Assembly: GCF_013214175.1 (NCBI RefSeq) | Contig: NZ_JABSPA010000003.1 | Location: forward strand, 1-64,000 | Direction: 5' to 3' | Length of the DNA: 64,000 nt | Origin: Colwellia sp. | GTDB lineage: Bacteria; Pseudomonadota; Gammaproteobacteria; Enterobacterales; Alteromonadaceae | Shown: positions 18,691 through 27,936 of the stretch, piece after piece | Position numbering within the stretch: the first letter of the stretch is position 1 | Layout: each line of letters opens with the position of its first letter | The notes under the pieces: generated by a model | What the model was told of the DNA's origin: nothing | What the model saw: only the letters and a program-made list of their open reading frames with translations | The model's database searches: none | Made by a program: the position numbers and the translations under genes

Positions 18691-21600
18691 TTGATTTTAA
18701 TAAAAAGCTTAAGGAATATTTTAATTGTTACTCTTACTTCAGTAAGTTTACTTGCTTGTGAAGAGGGTGATGAACAGACTGACGAAGTTACACCAATCCC
18801 TGTGGTTGATACTTTACCTGAACCTGTAGTTATCGCAGGCGATGACGAGTTAGTTATTTTCTATAACCGCTCTGACGATAATTATGACGACTGGGTATTA
18901 CATTTGTGGAATGGCGATGGCTGTATTGCGTATGCCGATTTTTCTGATGATGAAGGTACTGTTTGGGATGTAGGTCAAGTAGCAAATGGTGAAGATCCTA
19001 ACTATGGTGCTTATTGGATACTGCCACTAAAAACTGATCATAACGGATGTGCTAATTTTATTGTGCATAACGGTGATGAAAAAGACATTGGTAGCGATAC
19101 TAATAACGTAGTCGATCTAACCGGTGAACACACTATTTGGACATTATCAGGTATTAGTGATCTATATACCGAGGCAATACTAGCGCCTGAAGGTACCTTT
19201 ATCGAAGGTGCTAGCGCACATTGGTTAACCGCATCTACAGTTTTACTGCCAACAGACAATGCCGCCGAAGTGCGTATATACCATGCAGCAGATGCTGACT
19301 TAGCCTTTGATTCTGTTTCAGGTATATCAGGTGATAACTTTATTAGCTTTACTTCAAGCACTCTTAGTGAAAGTGAAGCTGCATTGGTGCCTCATATTAA
19401 AGATTCATTTGCAGCTTATGCCACGACCGCCGATTTATCATTAATTAAAGCCGCCTTAAAAGGTGAGTTAGTGGCAATAGCGTATTCAGCAGACGACGAG
19501 ATGTTATCGGCAACGCGAGTGCAAATTGCCAAAGCCCTTGATGATATTTATACCTCAGGTGATAACGACGCCAATGAAGCAACATTTGGTGTTGTTTATA
19601 CCAAGGGTAACATTACCGCTTCAGTTTGGGCGCCAACAGCGCAAGTTGTTGCCTTACAAGTATTTGATGATGCTAAAACCTTAACCAGTACCGAAACCAT
19701 GATACTTGATACTGCAACAGGTATATGGTCATTTACGGGTGATAAGGTCTCTTATGATCGTAAGTTCTTCCGTTATCAAGTCAGTGTGTATCACCCAGTT
19801 TCACAAAAAATTGAAAACATTTGGTCAACTGACCCCTACTCAGTGAGTTTAGCGACTAATGGTCTGTATTCGCAATTTGTTAACTTAAATGACGATGATT
19901 TAAAACCTGTTGATTGGGATAATCATTTATCGCCAACAATTGCAGAAATTGAAGATGCGGTGATTTTAGAAGCGCACATTCGTGATTTTAGTGTCACGGA
20001 TAGCAGCACAACAGCAGAAAATCGTGGTAAATATTTAGCCTTTACTGAAACGGACTCAAATGCAGTGCAATACCTGAAAAGTTTAGCCGATGCAGGTGTT
20101 ACTCATTTTCATATGTTGCCTGCTAACGATATCGCTACCATTAAGGAAGGGGTAGGAGAAACGGTTAATATTCATAATACTGTTGCCGAGTTATGTGTTT
20201 TAAATGCTAGTGCACCTGTATGTGGTGTGGAAGATAATAGCGCCACCATTCTTTCGGTGTTAGAAAGTTATCAACCAACAAGCAATGACGCTAAAAATTT
20301 AGTAGAAGCTATGCGTGAATTCGACAGCTTTAACTGGGGTTATGATCCTCATCATTTTAATGCACCAGAAGGCAGTTATGCTTCAAATGCTGATGGCGTA
20401 ACTCGTATTAAAGAAATGCGCGAAATGAACAAAGCCTTACACGACTTAGGATTTAGAGTAGTTCTCGATGTGGTTTATAACCATACTTCAGCTTCTGGTT
20501 TATGGGACAATTCTGTTTTTGACAAAATGGTGCCGGGTTATTATCACAGGTACAGCGAGGTTTCTGGTGATTTAGAAAAATCTACCTGTTGTGATAATAC
20601 GGCTACCGAACATGTAATGATGGGTAAATTTGTCGTTGATTCTTTAGTGCAATGGGCCAAGCAGTATAAATTTGATAGCTTCCGTTTTGATATTATGGGG
20701 CATATGCCTAAAGCTAACATTTTGGCTGCCCGTGAAGCGGTTAAAGCTATCGACCCTGATAATTACTTTTATGGTGAAGGTTGGAACTGGGGAGAAGTAG
20801 TAAGTGGTCGTTTATTTGAAAATGCCATTCAAGAAACAATGGCTGGCTCAGAGGTTGGTACCTTTAATGATCGCCCACGTGATGCAATTCGTGAAGCGGT
20901 ACTTTCAGTAACATCACCCGACTTAAATAAAATAGACAAAATCCGTCGTGGTTTAGCGGGTACCTTGCAAAACTATCAACTGCAAAATTTTAGAGGTGCT
21001 ACTAAACTTGGCCGTGATTTTTCAGACGGTAAAGCTTACGCTTTAGATCCTGCCGATATCATTAACTATGTTTCAAAACATGATAATGAAACTTTATGGG
21101 ATTATTTACAATATAACCTACCAGCAGCAATGCTCAATGATGATCGTGTGCGTGTGCATAACTTATCGGCTAGTATTCCGTTATTAAGCCAAGGCATACC
21201 TTTCTTTCAATTAGGTTTAGATAAGATGCGCTCTAAATCCATGGACAGGAATACCTACGATGCAGGTGACTGGTATAACGCCGTTGACTACACCAACCAA
21301 AGTAATAATTGGCAGGCTGGTACGCCTATTGATAATAGTAACGATAGTAAGTTAGACGCTATTGCTACCATAAAAAGTAATAGCGAAATTTCTGTTGATA
21401 ATAGCGATATTGATTTCAGCTCGGCGATATTTGCTGAATTCTTAGCTATACGTAGTGACAGTCCATTATTTAGATTAACTTCAGCAGAAGATATTATTGA
21501 CCGTGTTGGTTTTCATAATACCGGCTCTAATCAAACCCAAGGTTTAATCGTGATGAGCATCGATGATGGTCTTGGTGCGGGCATCGGCGGCTCTTCTCAA

Positions 21601-22647
21601 CTAAATGATTTGGATGATAACTATGACGCTATTGTTGTGGTAATTAACGGTACTGATGCAGAGCAAAGTCATAACATAATTACCGCCGAGGGTTTTACCC
21701 TTCATTCAATACAGCAAACGTCTGTAGATAGTAGTGTCCAAGCAGCAAGTTTTACCGCAGGAGCTGGTGAAGGAACCTTTACAGTACCTGCTTATACCAC
21801 TGCAGTATTTGTTAAGCCACAAGTTGGCGAGCAAGGAGCAGGGTTAGCCGCGGGTCTTACTCGAGATGCCGAAGATATTGGACCATTTGGTGATACCATT
21901 GTGTACTTACGCGGCAGTATGAATAACTGGGGTAACGATGGATTAACTGAGGAAGATAGCTTTATTTATCAAGAAAATGACGTTTACACTCTTAGTGTTA
22001 ATTTAACTGCGGGCCAGCAAATCTTTAAATTTTCTGATGCTGACTGGGCAAGTGTAACTTTAGGTTTTAATGATGTGAATTTTACCGAAAGTTCAATCAT
22101 AGTGAATGATGATGGTGGCAATATGGTATTTACTGCCGACAGTGATGGTATTTATAGCTTTACCATTGACGCTTCTGGTGAAACACCTCAAATCACTGTT
22201 ACTAACATTACCCTAACCGTAGATTGTAGTGCATTAACAGACTCTGCTGATGGTATTCCATTTAGTATTGCTGGCGGCGGTGAACTATATGTCAAAGGTG
22301 ATCATTCTGGTTGGGGTGCAAATGAGTTATATCGCTTACATTATAAAGGCAATAATCAATATCAAGCAGTAGCAGATTTTGATGGTGCGATGTCATTTAA
22401 ATTAGCTTCTGATGATGATAGCTGGACCACACAATTGTGGGCACAAGCGAGTGATAGTACTAGTATTAATACTGACGAGCTTAGTGTCGGCATTAATTAT
22501 AATGTTACTTATGGCGATGCGGGTGAAACAAATAATTCAGCTAATTTACCAGCAGGCAGTTATAGCTTTTTATTAACACTTAATGACGCTAACCCAGCAC
22601 AGGGCGCGAATGTAGGTAGTTTAATTATTCAGCAATGTCAGCCATAA
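18691..22647 (+). CDS. Pullulanase-type alpha-1,6-glucosidase lipoprotein with C-terminal starch-binding-like modules
   Basis: This is a 1318-residue debranching enzyme that starts at TTG (18691), about 7 bases after AAAGGAAA. The lipobox LLAC shows lipid anchoring. The order is: CBM41-like domain (about 45-155, DDWVLHLWNGDG), pullulanase N2-type domain, CBM48 (about 300-390, SVWAPTAQVV), then a GH13 catalytic domain. GH13 regions are DVVYNHT (near 592), FDSFRFDIMGH with the nucleophile Asp (near 664), YGEGWNW with the acid Glu (near 694) and NYVSKHDNE (near 792). Two C-terminal modules beginning LRGSMNNWG and VKGDHSGWG resemble repeated starch-binding or E-set domains absent from the second pullulanase. 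It should cut alpha-1,6 branches at the cell surface. Confidence 0.94.
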   Translation: MILIKSLRNILIVTLTSVSLLACEEGDEQTDEVTPIPVVDTLPEPVVIAGDDELVIFYNRSDDNYDDWVLHLWNGDGCIAYADFSDDEGTVWDVGQVANGEDPNYGAYWILPLKTDHNGCANFIVHNGDEKDIGSDTNNVVDLTGEHTIWTLSGISDLYTEAILAPEGTFIEGASAHWLTASTVLLPTDNAAEVRIYHAADADLAFDSVSGISGDNFISFTSSTLSESEAALVPHIKDSFAAYATTADLSLIKAALKGELVAIAYSADDEMLSATRVQIAKALDDIYTSGDNDANEATFGVVYTKGNITASVWAPTAQVVALQVFDDAKTLTSTETMILDTATGIWSFTGDKVSYDRKFFRYQVSVYHPVSQKIENIWSTDPYSVSLATNGLYSQFVNLNDDDLKPVDWDNHLSPTIAEIEDAVILEAHIRDFSVTDSSTTAENRGKYLAFTETDSNAVQYLKSLADAGVTHFHMLPANDIATIKEGVGETVNIHNTVAELCVLNASAPVCGVEDNSATILSVLESYQPTSNDAKNLVEAMREFDSFNWGYDPHHFNAPEGSYASNADGVTRIKEMREMNKALHDLGFRVVLDVVYNHTSASGLWDNSVFDKMVPGYYHRYSEVSGDLEKSTCCDNTATEHVMMGKFVVDSLVQWAKQYKFDSFRFDIMGHMPKANILAAREAVKAIDPDNYFYGEGWNWGEVVSGRLFENAIQETMAGSEVGTFNDRPRDAIREAVLSVTSPDLNKIDKIRRGLAGTLQNYQLQNFRGATKLGRDFSDGKAYALDPADIINYVSKHDNETLWDYLQYNLPAAMLNDDRVRVHNLSASIPLLSQGIPFFQLGLDKMRSKSMDRNTYDAGDWYNAVDYTNQSNNWQAGTPIDNSNDSKLDAIATIKSNSEISVDNSDIDFSSAIFAEFLAIRSDSPLFRLTSAEDIIDRVGFHNTGSNQTQGLIVMSIDDGLGAGIGGSSQLNDLDDNYDAIVVVINGTDAEQSHNIITAEGFTLHSIQQTSVDSSVQAASFTAGAGEGTFTVPAYTTAVFVKPQVGEQGAGLAAGLTRDAEDIGPFGDTIVYLRGSMNNWGNDGLTEEDSFIYQENDVYTLSVNLTAGQQIFKFSDADWASVTLGFNDVNFTESSIIVNDDGGNMVFTADSDGIYSFTIDASGETPQITVTNITLTVDCSALTDSADGIPFSIAGGGELYVKGDHSGWGANELYRLHYKGNNQYQAVADFDGAMSFKLASDDDSWTTQLWAQASDSTSINTDELSVGINYNVTYGDAGETNNSANLPAGSYSFLLTLNDANPAQGANVGSLIIQQCQP

Positions 22648-22712
22648 CAATCAAAGCAGAATAACATGCGGGTAAAATAGACCTTGAGCTTGTTTTGAAG
22701 GTAATGAGAAAG

Positions 22713-22744
22713 GCTTGCTGAGTAAATCAGCAAGCTTTTTTTTA
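22713..22744 (+). terminator. Intrinsic terminator of the first pullulanase gene
   Basis: GCTTGCTGA and TCAGCAAGC form a perfect 9-bp stem around GTAAA, followed by a run of nine T. It lies about 65 bp after the pullulanase stop and before the convergent thioredoxin-like gene. Confidence 0.92.
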
Positions 22745-22786
22745 TTTTAGCTTTGCACCGGAAATCTACGAGTAAATGATTACTGC

Positions 22787-23722
22787 TTATAGCTTGGATA
22801 TTTGTTCAGCTAAAGCTTCAGGCTCAGAAAAGTCAGACGTTCTTAATATGACTTGACCATTTTTTACAATGACTAAGCTCGGTAATTCTTTCACGGCATA
22901 TTGATGAAACATGCCGTTGTTAGCATCAATCGCAATGGCATGTTTTACCTGATACTTCTTAGTGTAATTCGCTAGTTCAGCTGGACCAGTCCAAAGTCTT
23001 GAAATTATGCCTTGCCATGCGATATTGTCAAACTGCGGGGTTAAAATATTGACTGAGTTTTGTGCCGCTATGCATTGTTGTGATGAGCTTGGGCGAGAGT
23101 CTTTAAAGTACCAATCACACCAAGTAGCCGTAAATAAAAATGCCTGTGTTTTATTGTCATTAACCCCTAACTCCAGTGGCAATGCAGTTTCTGTAATGGC
23201 ATTATCGGCCAGTAAATCAAGTTGTTTGTCAGTACTTATCAGGGCAATTTTGTTATCAAGCACTGAATCAGCTTTGTGGCCAAGGTGAACTAAGTTCATT
23301 TGTTTATCAAACAATAAATGATACGGGGTACCGAGTAATCGAAATGCTTGCGCTAAGTCGCCACTATTATCGATAGCCATAGGCATTGATAAGTTAAACT
23401 CTTGCTGCACTTTTTGCACTGCAGCTAAATTATCATTAATGCCTAGATTAATAGCGATAACCGCTAAATTTTCTCCATGTTGCTGGCTAATCTGTTCAAA
23501 GTGCGGCATTTGCTCAATACAGGGTTTGCACCAGGTTGCCCAGAACTTTAAATAGACTGGCTTTTTACCTTGATATTGCTCTAAGGTAATCACTTCCCCC
23601 GTGGTTAGTGTCATTGGCATGGTTAATAACTGCTTCGATAAGTTGCTGGCTTGCACCAATAAAATAGGACTGATAAATAATGTCAGAGTGAAGGATAAGA
23701 GCAATCGTTTTAACATGAGCAT
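22787..23722 (-). CDS. TlpA/ResA-like thioredoxin-fold protein, two domains
   Basis: This 311-residue exported protein has an N-terminal signal peptide (about 1-25). The first thioredoxin fold carries the redox motif CKPC in KFWATWCKPCIEQMPHF (near residue 65). The second fold, from about residue 190, has ATWCDWYFKDS, where the second cysteine of a CxxC is missing. A CIAAQ cysteine downstream may replace it structurally. TlpA-type proteins reduce disulfides in the periplasm. The gene diverges from a LysR regulator with a short shared promoter region, so that regulator may control it. Its location between the two pullulanase genes does not by itself imply a role in glucan use. Confidence 0.85.
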   Translation of the reverse strand: MLMLKRLLLSFTLTLFISPILLVQASNLSKQLLTMPMTLTTGEVITLEQYQGKKPVYLKFWATWCKPCIEQMPHFEQISQQHGENLAVIAINLGINDNLAAVQKVQQEFNLSMPMAIDNSGDLAQAFRLLGTPYHLLFDKQMNLVHLGHKADSVLDNKIALISTDKQLDLLADNAITETALPLELGVNDNKTQAFLFTATWCDWYFKDSRPSSSQQCIAAQNSVNILTPQFDNIAWQGIISRLWTGPAELANYTKKYQVKHAIAIDANNGMFHQYAVKELPSLVIVKNGQVILRTSDFSEPEALAEQISKL

Positions 23723-23830
23723 AAGGATTCCGTTAGTTATTCGGTTGAAGGTAATTTGTATATTTTTCTGCTTAGCGATTTCAATGAAATTTATTTTACG
23801 TCAAATTATTATTACCAGAAGTGCCGATAA

Positions 23831-23856
23831 TGAATTATATTAGTGAATATAATTCA
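23831..23856. promoter_or_regulatory. Inverted repeat upstream of LysR gene
   Basis: TGAATTATA (23831-23839) and TATAATTCA (23848-23856) are perfect complements separated by 8 bp, 15 bp before the LysR ATG. The site contains ATTATA-N8-TATAAT, which can also be read as a T-N11-A LysR box. It is a likely autoregulatory operator covering the divergent promoters. Confidence 0.6.
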
Positions 23857-23871
23857 TTAATAAGTGGCATT

Positions 23872-24843
23872 ATGGATAAGTTTAAAACCATCGCCTTGTT
23901 TATGTCGACTATCGAGACTGGCAGCTTTGCTGCAACAGCCAAAAAACATTCGACAGATCCATCCACGGTAAGTAAAGCAATTAAAAGATTAGAAGAGCAG
24001 CTCGGCTTGCAATTGCTCTATCGTTCTACTCGGCAATTAAGTTTGACCTCAGCAGGGCAGAAGTATGCAGATACCGTTGGCTCTCTCTATCAACAATTAG
24101 AGTCGTGTGAGCAAGAATTAAAATCAGACAATAATAGTTACAGCGGTGCACTGAAAATTAATTTACCGGTATCGTATGGCCGTATGTATATGCTGCCAAT
24201 GTTAAGCCGATTTAAACAGGCCTATCCTGAAATCCAGCTAGATGTCAGTTTTAATGATCAATATGTTGATATGATTAGTGATGCAGTCGACGTTTCTATT
24301 CGTAGTGGTACTTTAAATGACAGCCGCTTGGTGGCACAAAAACTGTCACCCATGCCTTTTGTTCTCTGCATCAGTAATGAGGGTGTCAGTAGCAATGGAG
24401 TAGGTAATAAGTTAGTAACCAGCAGAGATATTGATATTTCGAATAAAGTACTGGCTGCTTTACCTTGGGTATTATTTCGCTTCAAACAAACAGGTAGGAC
24501 AATGCCGATAAATTTCTCCTATCAAGGTTGCCACATTAATGTTGAACCAAAAAACGTAACCATTGTTGATGATGGTGAAGCCATGGCCCAAATGTGCGCT
24601 GAAGGTCTAGGCCTTAGCCTTATGCCTCATTTTACCGCGAAAGCTTTAGTCGTTGCTGGCAAGATGAAGGTTGTGGCACAACTTGATGACTTTCCAAATT
24701 CAGGAGTCTTTATTGTTTATCCAAAAAGAAAAGACCTACCCAAACGCACGCAACTATTTATCAAATTTGTTAAAGATTACCTTCAAGAAATGGGCGAATC
24801 GCCATCGCATACTTGGCTTGATAGACCGCTAAAACTTGGTTAA
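23872..24843 (+). CDS. LysR family transcriptional regulator
   Basis: This 323-residue LysR protein starts at the ATG at 23872 (DKFKTIALFMSTIETGS). The frame is open farther upstream, but that stretch holds the inverted-repeat operator. The HTH contains HSTDPSTVSKAIKRLEEQLG and LLYRSTRQLSLT. The effector domain starts near residue 90 (GALKINLPVSYGR). It diverges from the thioredoxin-like gene and precedes the second pullulanase gene, which has its own LacI-type operator 29 bp downstream. It more likely controls itself and the thioredoxin-like gene than the pullulanase. Confidence 0.88.
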   Translation: MDKFKTIALFMSTIETGSFAATAKKHSTDPSTVSKAIKRLEEQLGLQLLYRSTRQLSLTSAGQKYADTVGSLYQQLESCEQELKSDNNSYSGALKINLPVSYGRMYMLPMLSRFKQAYPEIQLDVSFNDQYVDMISDAVDVSIRSGTLNDSRLVAQKLSPMPFVLCISNEGVSSNGVGNKLVTSRDIDISNKVLAALPWVLFRFKQTGRTMPINFSYQGCHINVEPKNVTIVDDGEAMAQMCAEGLGLSLMPHFTAKALVVAGKMKVVAQLDDFPNSGVFIVYPKRKDLPKRTQLFIKFVKDYLQEMGESPSHTWLDRPLKLG

Positions 24844-24870
24844 CAGGATAGAGTATTAGGAAGCAAATAT

Positions 24871-24884
24871 TGAATACGTATGCA
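24871..24884. promoter_or_regulatory. Maltodextrin-regulon operator before the second pullulanase gene
   Basis: TGAATACGTATGCA here is identical to the site at 18607-18620 and lies 77 bp before the pullulanase ATG. The identity over all 14 bp, with matching flanking bases (TTGAATACGTATGCAA), supports co-regulation of both pullulanases and the TonB-dependent receptor. Confidence 0.85.
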
Positions 24885-24960
24885 AAATTATAAAACTGGT
24901 TCTTTTATATGGGCTTAACAAGTAAGTTAGTAACAATAAAAACTTACTAGAATTGTGATC

Positions 24961-27825
24961 ATGAAAAAGCCTTCAATTTCCTTTTTTACTTACGCGACAC
25001 TTATCGTGTCTTTATACCTAACCGCTTGTAGTGATGGTGTTCAAACGCTAACTTCCGCGCAACTAGTCGCTGAGAAAAATGCTGCTCTTACTAGTGGGTT
25101 TGCTAAGCAAGCCAGTGATAGCTCAGTCCATTGGTTAACACCTGAGTTATTGGTTTTACCTAAAAGTACCGAAGAGGTGTTATATCAATTTCTTAATACA
25201 GGAAAAGATGAATTTAATGCCATTACGTTATTGGCAGTTGATTTTCCTGAGCACTTAGCAAAGAAATTCCCCCACCTTGCCGATTTTCAAGCTTACAAAG
25301 TTGACTTATCCCCAGTAGAAGCCAAAGAATGGTTAAAGCAGCAATTAATGGTTGTTGCCTTTGATAGACGTCAGCAAGCACAAAAGGTTTCTTTTGTGCA
25401 AACAGGGCCGGTAATTGACGCACTTTACACTCAGGGTGAAAATGATGCCGACGAAGTAACTGATTTAGGTGCAACGATTACAGAGGAAGGGGTTAGCTTT
25501 AAGTTGTGGGCACCAACAGCACAAGCTGTTTCTGTACAGCTTTTTGATGACAACTTACAAGTGATTTCAGGCGGTAAGCTTGCCATGGTAGAAGATACCA
25601 ATACAGGTATTTGGCAGGTAATATCAGATGACCAAGCGAGTTACGCTTATTATAAATATCAGCTCAGTGTTTATCATCCAGAATCCCAAAAGATAGAAAG
25701 CTTATCGGTTACCGACCCGTACTCTTTAAGCTTGTCTGTTAATAGTGACTACTCACAGGTAGTCGATTTGAATGACCCTATCACTCAACCCGAAAACTGG
25801 CTGAATCAGCCAATACCGACGGTTAAAAATGTTGAAGATAATGTTTTTTATGAAACCCATATAAGAGACTTTAGTGCTAATGAACAACGTTTAAGTGATC
25901 CTGATTTTAAAGGAAAATATAAAGCTTTTAGCGAGCAAAACTCTGACGGCATTCAACATTTAAAAGCATTGCAAGCGGCAGGGCTAAATAATATTCATTT
26001 ATTACCTACCTTTGACATTGCTACGGTTAACGAAGATGAGTCTAAGCACCTTGATATAGATGATAACCTCGCTAAGGTTTGTACCATTACACCCAATGCC
26101 AGTATCTGTCAGCAATCTTACGATGAAAAACAGTCAATTAAGTCGTTATTACAGAGTTTTTCGGTTGCTGGAGAAAAAGCACAGCAATTAGTTAGTCAAT
26201 TACGCGCATATGACAACTATAACTGGGGTTATGACCCTTTTCATTACACAGTGCCTGAAGGAAGTTATGCTGTTAATGCCCAAGGTGTGCCACGCTTAGT
26301 CGAATTTAGAGAAATGGTGCAAAGCCTACATGGTATGGGCTTTCGGGTGATTATGGATGTAGTTTATAACCACACTCATCAAGCAGGCTTAGAAACTAAT
26401 GCCGTATTAGATAAAATAGTGCCTAATTATTACCATAGATTAGACCCAATAACCGGTGCAATCGAGCAATCGACATGTTGTGATAATACCGCGACAGAGC
26501 GTGTAATGATGGCAAAACTAATGACAGACTCTTTAGTCGTTTGGGCGCGTGATTATAAAATTGATGGTTTTCGTTTTGATTTAATGGGGCATCAACCAAA
26601 AGATGTCATGTTAGTGGCAAGAGCAGCGGTGCGCCAAGTAGACAGTGATACTTACTTTTACGGCGAGGGTTGGAACTTTGGTGAGGTCGCTAGCAATAGT
26701 CAATTTACACAAGCCAGTCAGTTAGAGTTAGGTGGAACGGAGATAGGAACATTTTCTGACCGATTGCGTGATGCCGTTCGTGGTGGTGGTAACAATACCC
26801 GAGACTCTCAAGGTGTAGGCAATGGCCTATTAACCTTCCCTAATGACAAAGCCAATGAAAAGAAAAATGAAGAAACAAATCGTGCTGATTATGCGTTAAG
26901 AATGGATCAATTACGTATTGGCTTGGCAGGCAATTTAATTAACTTCCCTTTAAGGGAGGTTAATGGCGCAACAGTATTCGGTAAAGATATCCCATATGGT
27001 GACCAACCAACAGGTTATGCCTTAGACCCCGCGGATACCATTAACTATGTTTCCAAGCATGATAACCAAACCCTTTGGGATAATAGCCAATATCGCTTAG
27101 CGTTTGATGTCTCGACAGATGATAGAGTGAGAATGCATTTACAAAGCTTGTCTTTCACCTTATTCGCCCAAGGCATACCTTTCTTACATATGGGCGCAGA
27201 GTTTATGCGCTCTAAGTCTTTCCTTCGTGACAGTTATGATTATGGCGATTGGTTTAATCGTGTTGATTTTTCTAAGCAAGATAACTTTTATAATGTTGGC
27301 TTACCACCTGCAGAGAAAGACCAAGCTAACTGGCCACTGATTAAAGAAGTGTTAAAAGGGCATCAAGGCCGTGATCAAGTCAGTGCCAAGCATATACAAT
27401 TTTCTAGTGAAGTCTTTAAAGAAATGCTAGCGATACGTATGGGTAGTCCATTATTTAGATTAACCAACGAACAGGATATTATTGATAAAGTGAGCTTTCT
27501 TAACGCTGCTTCACCTAAAAATGGCGCAAAGCAGGGCAAAGAACAGCAACTAGGTCTGTTAGTAATGAAAATTGATGACAGTGTTGGTGCCGCGGTAGAT
27601 AGTAACTATCAAAGCTTAATAGTTATCTTTAATACCAGCGATAAAACCCAAACCTTTGATTATGACTTTAGCGATGACTCTAATGCTAGCAGCACTCAGG
27701 GGTATCAATTACACCCAATACAGAAAAGTGGCACTGATGAAGTAGTTAAACAAAGTAAAGTAACGGCTAATGGCTTTACTGTACCCGCACTAAGCAGTGT
27801 GGTATTTGTTAAACAGAGAGACTAG
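24961..27825 (+). CDS. Pullulanase-type alpha-1,6-glucosidase lipoprotein (second paralogue)
   Basis: This is a 954-residue pullulanase. The ATG at 24961 gives the cleanest lipoprotein signal (lipobox LTAC then SDG); a GTG two codons earlier is possible. No strong ribosome-binding site is visible. The CBM41 module of the first paralogue is missing. A pullulanase N2-like domain (about 40-150) is followed by CBM48 (KLWAPTAQAVSVQL, near 180) and the GH13 domain. Motifs are MDVVYNHT (near 464), GFRFDLMGH with the nucleophile Asp (near 534), YGEGWNF with the acid Glu (near 565) and NYVSKHDNQ (near 694). It ends without the extra C-terminal modules. It probably works on smaller branched maltodextrins at the envelope. 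Confidence 0.93.
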   Translation: MKKPSISFFTYATLIVSLYLTACSDGVQTLTSAQLVAEKNAALTSGFAKQASDSSVHWLTPELLVLPKSTEEVLYQFLNTGKDEFNAITLLAVDFPEHLAKKFPHLADFQAYKVDLSPVEAKEWLKQQLMVVAFDRRQQAQKVSFVQTGPVIDALYTQGENDADEVTDLGATITEEGVSFKLWAPTAQAVSVQLFDDNLQVISGGKLAMVEDTNTGIWQVISDDQASYAYYKYQLSVYHPESQKIESLSVTDPYSLSLSVNSDYSQVVDLNDPITQPENWLNQPIPTVKNVEDNVFYETHIRDFSANEQRLSDPDFKGKYKAFSEQNSDGIQHLKALQAAGLNNIHLLPTFDIATVNEDESKHLDIDDNLAKVCTITPNASICQQSYDEKQSIKSLLQSFSVAGEKAQQLVSQLRAYDNYNWGYDPFHYTVPEGSYAVNAQGVPRLVEFREMVQSLHGMGFRVIMDVVYNHTHQAGLETNAVLDKIVPNYYHRLDPITGAIEQSTCCDNTATERVMMAKLMTDSLVVWARDYKIDGFRFDLMGHQPKDVMLVARAAVRQVDSDTYFYGEGWNFGEVASNSQFTQASQLELGGTEIGTFSDRLRDAVRGGGNNTRDSQGVGNGLLTFPNDKANEKKNEETNRADYALRMDQLRIGLAGNLINFPLREVNGATVFGKDIPYGDQPTGYALDPADTINYVSKHDNQTLWDNSQYRLAFDVSTDDRVRMHLQSLSFTLFAQGIPFLHMGAEFMRSKSFLRDSYDYGDWFNRVDFSKQDNFYNVGLPPAEKDQANWPLIKEVLKGHQGRDQVSAKHIQFSSEVFKEMLAIRMGSPLFRLTNEQDIIDKVSFLNAASPKNGAKQGKEQQLGLLVMKIDDSVGAAVDSNYQSLIVIFNTSDKTQTFDYDFSDDSNASSTQGYQLHPIQKSGTDEVVKQSKVTANGFTVPALSSVVFVKQRD

Positions 27826-27856
27826 TAGGTTTTCTATTCTTACCATCATTTAACAA

Positions 27857-27892
27857 AAAAAGGCTCTGATTATGAATAATCAGAGCCTTTTT
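27857..27892. terminator. Bidirectional intrinsic terminator
   Basis: AAAAAGGCTCTGATTA and TAATCAGAGCCTTTTT form a perfect 16-bp stem with a TGAA loop, with A and T runs on both sides. It ends the pullulanase transcript and the convergent acyltransferase transcript. Confidence 0.93.
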
Positions 27893-27936
27893 GTTTCTTG
27901 TGACAAGGTATTGCGATTAAGCGTGAGTGTGCTTAA

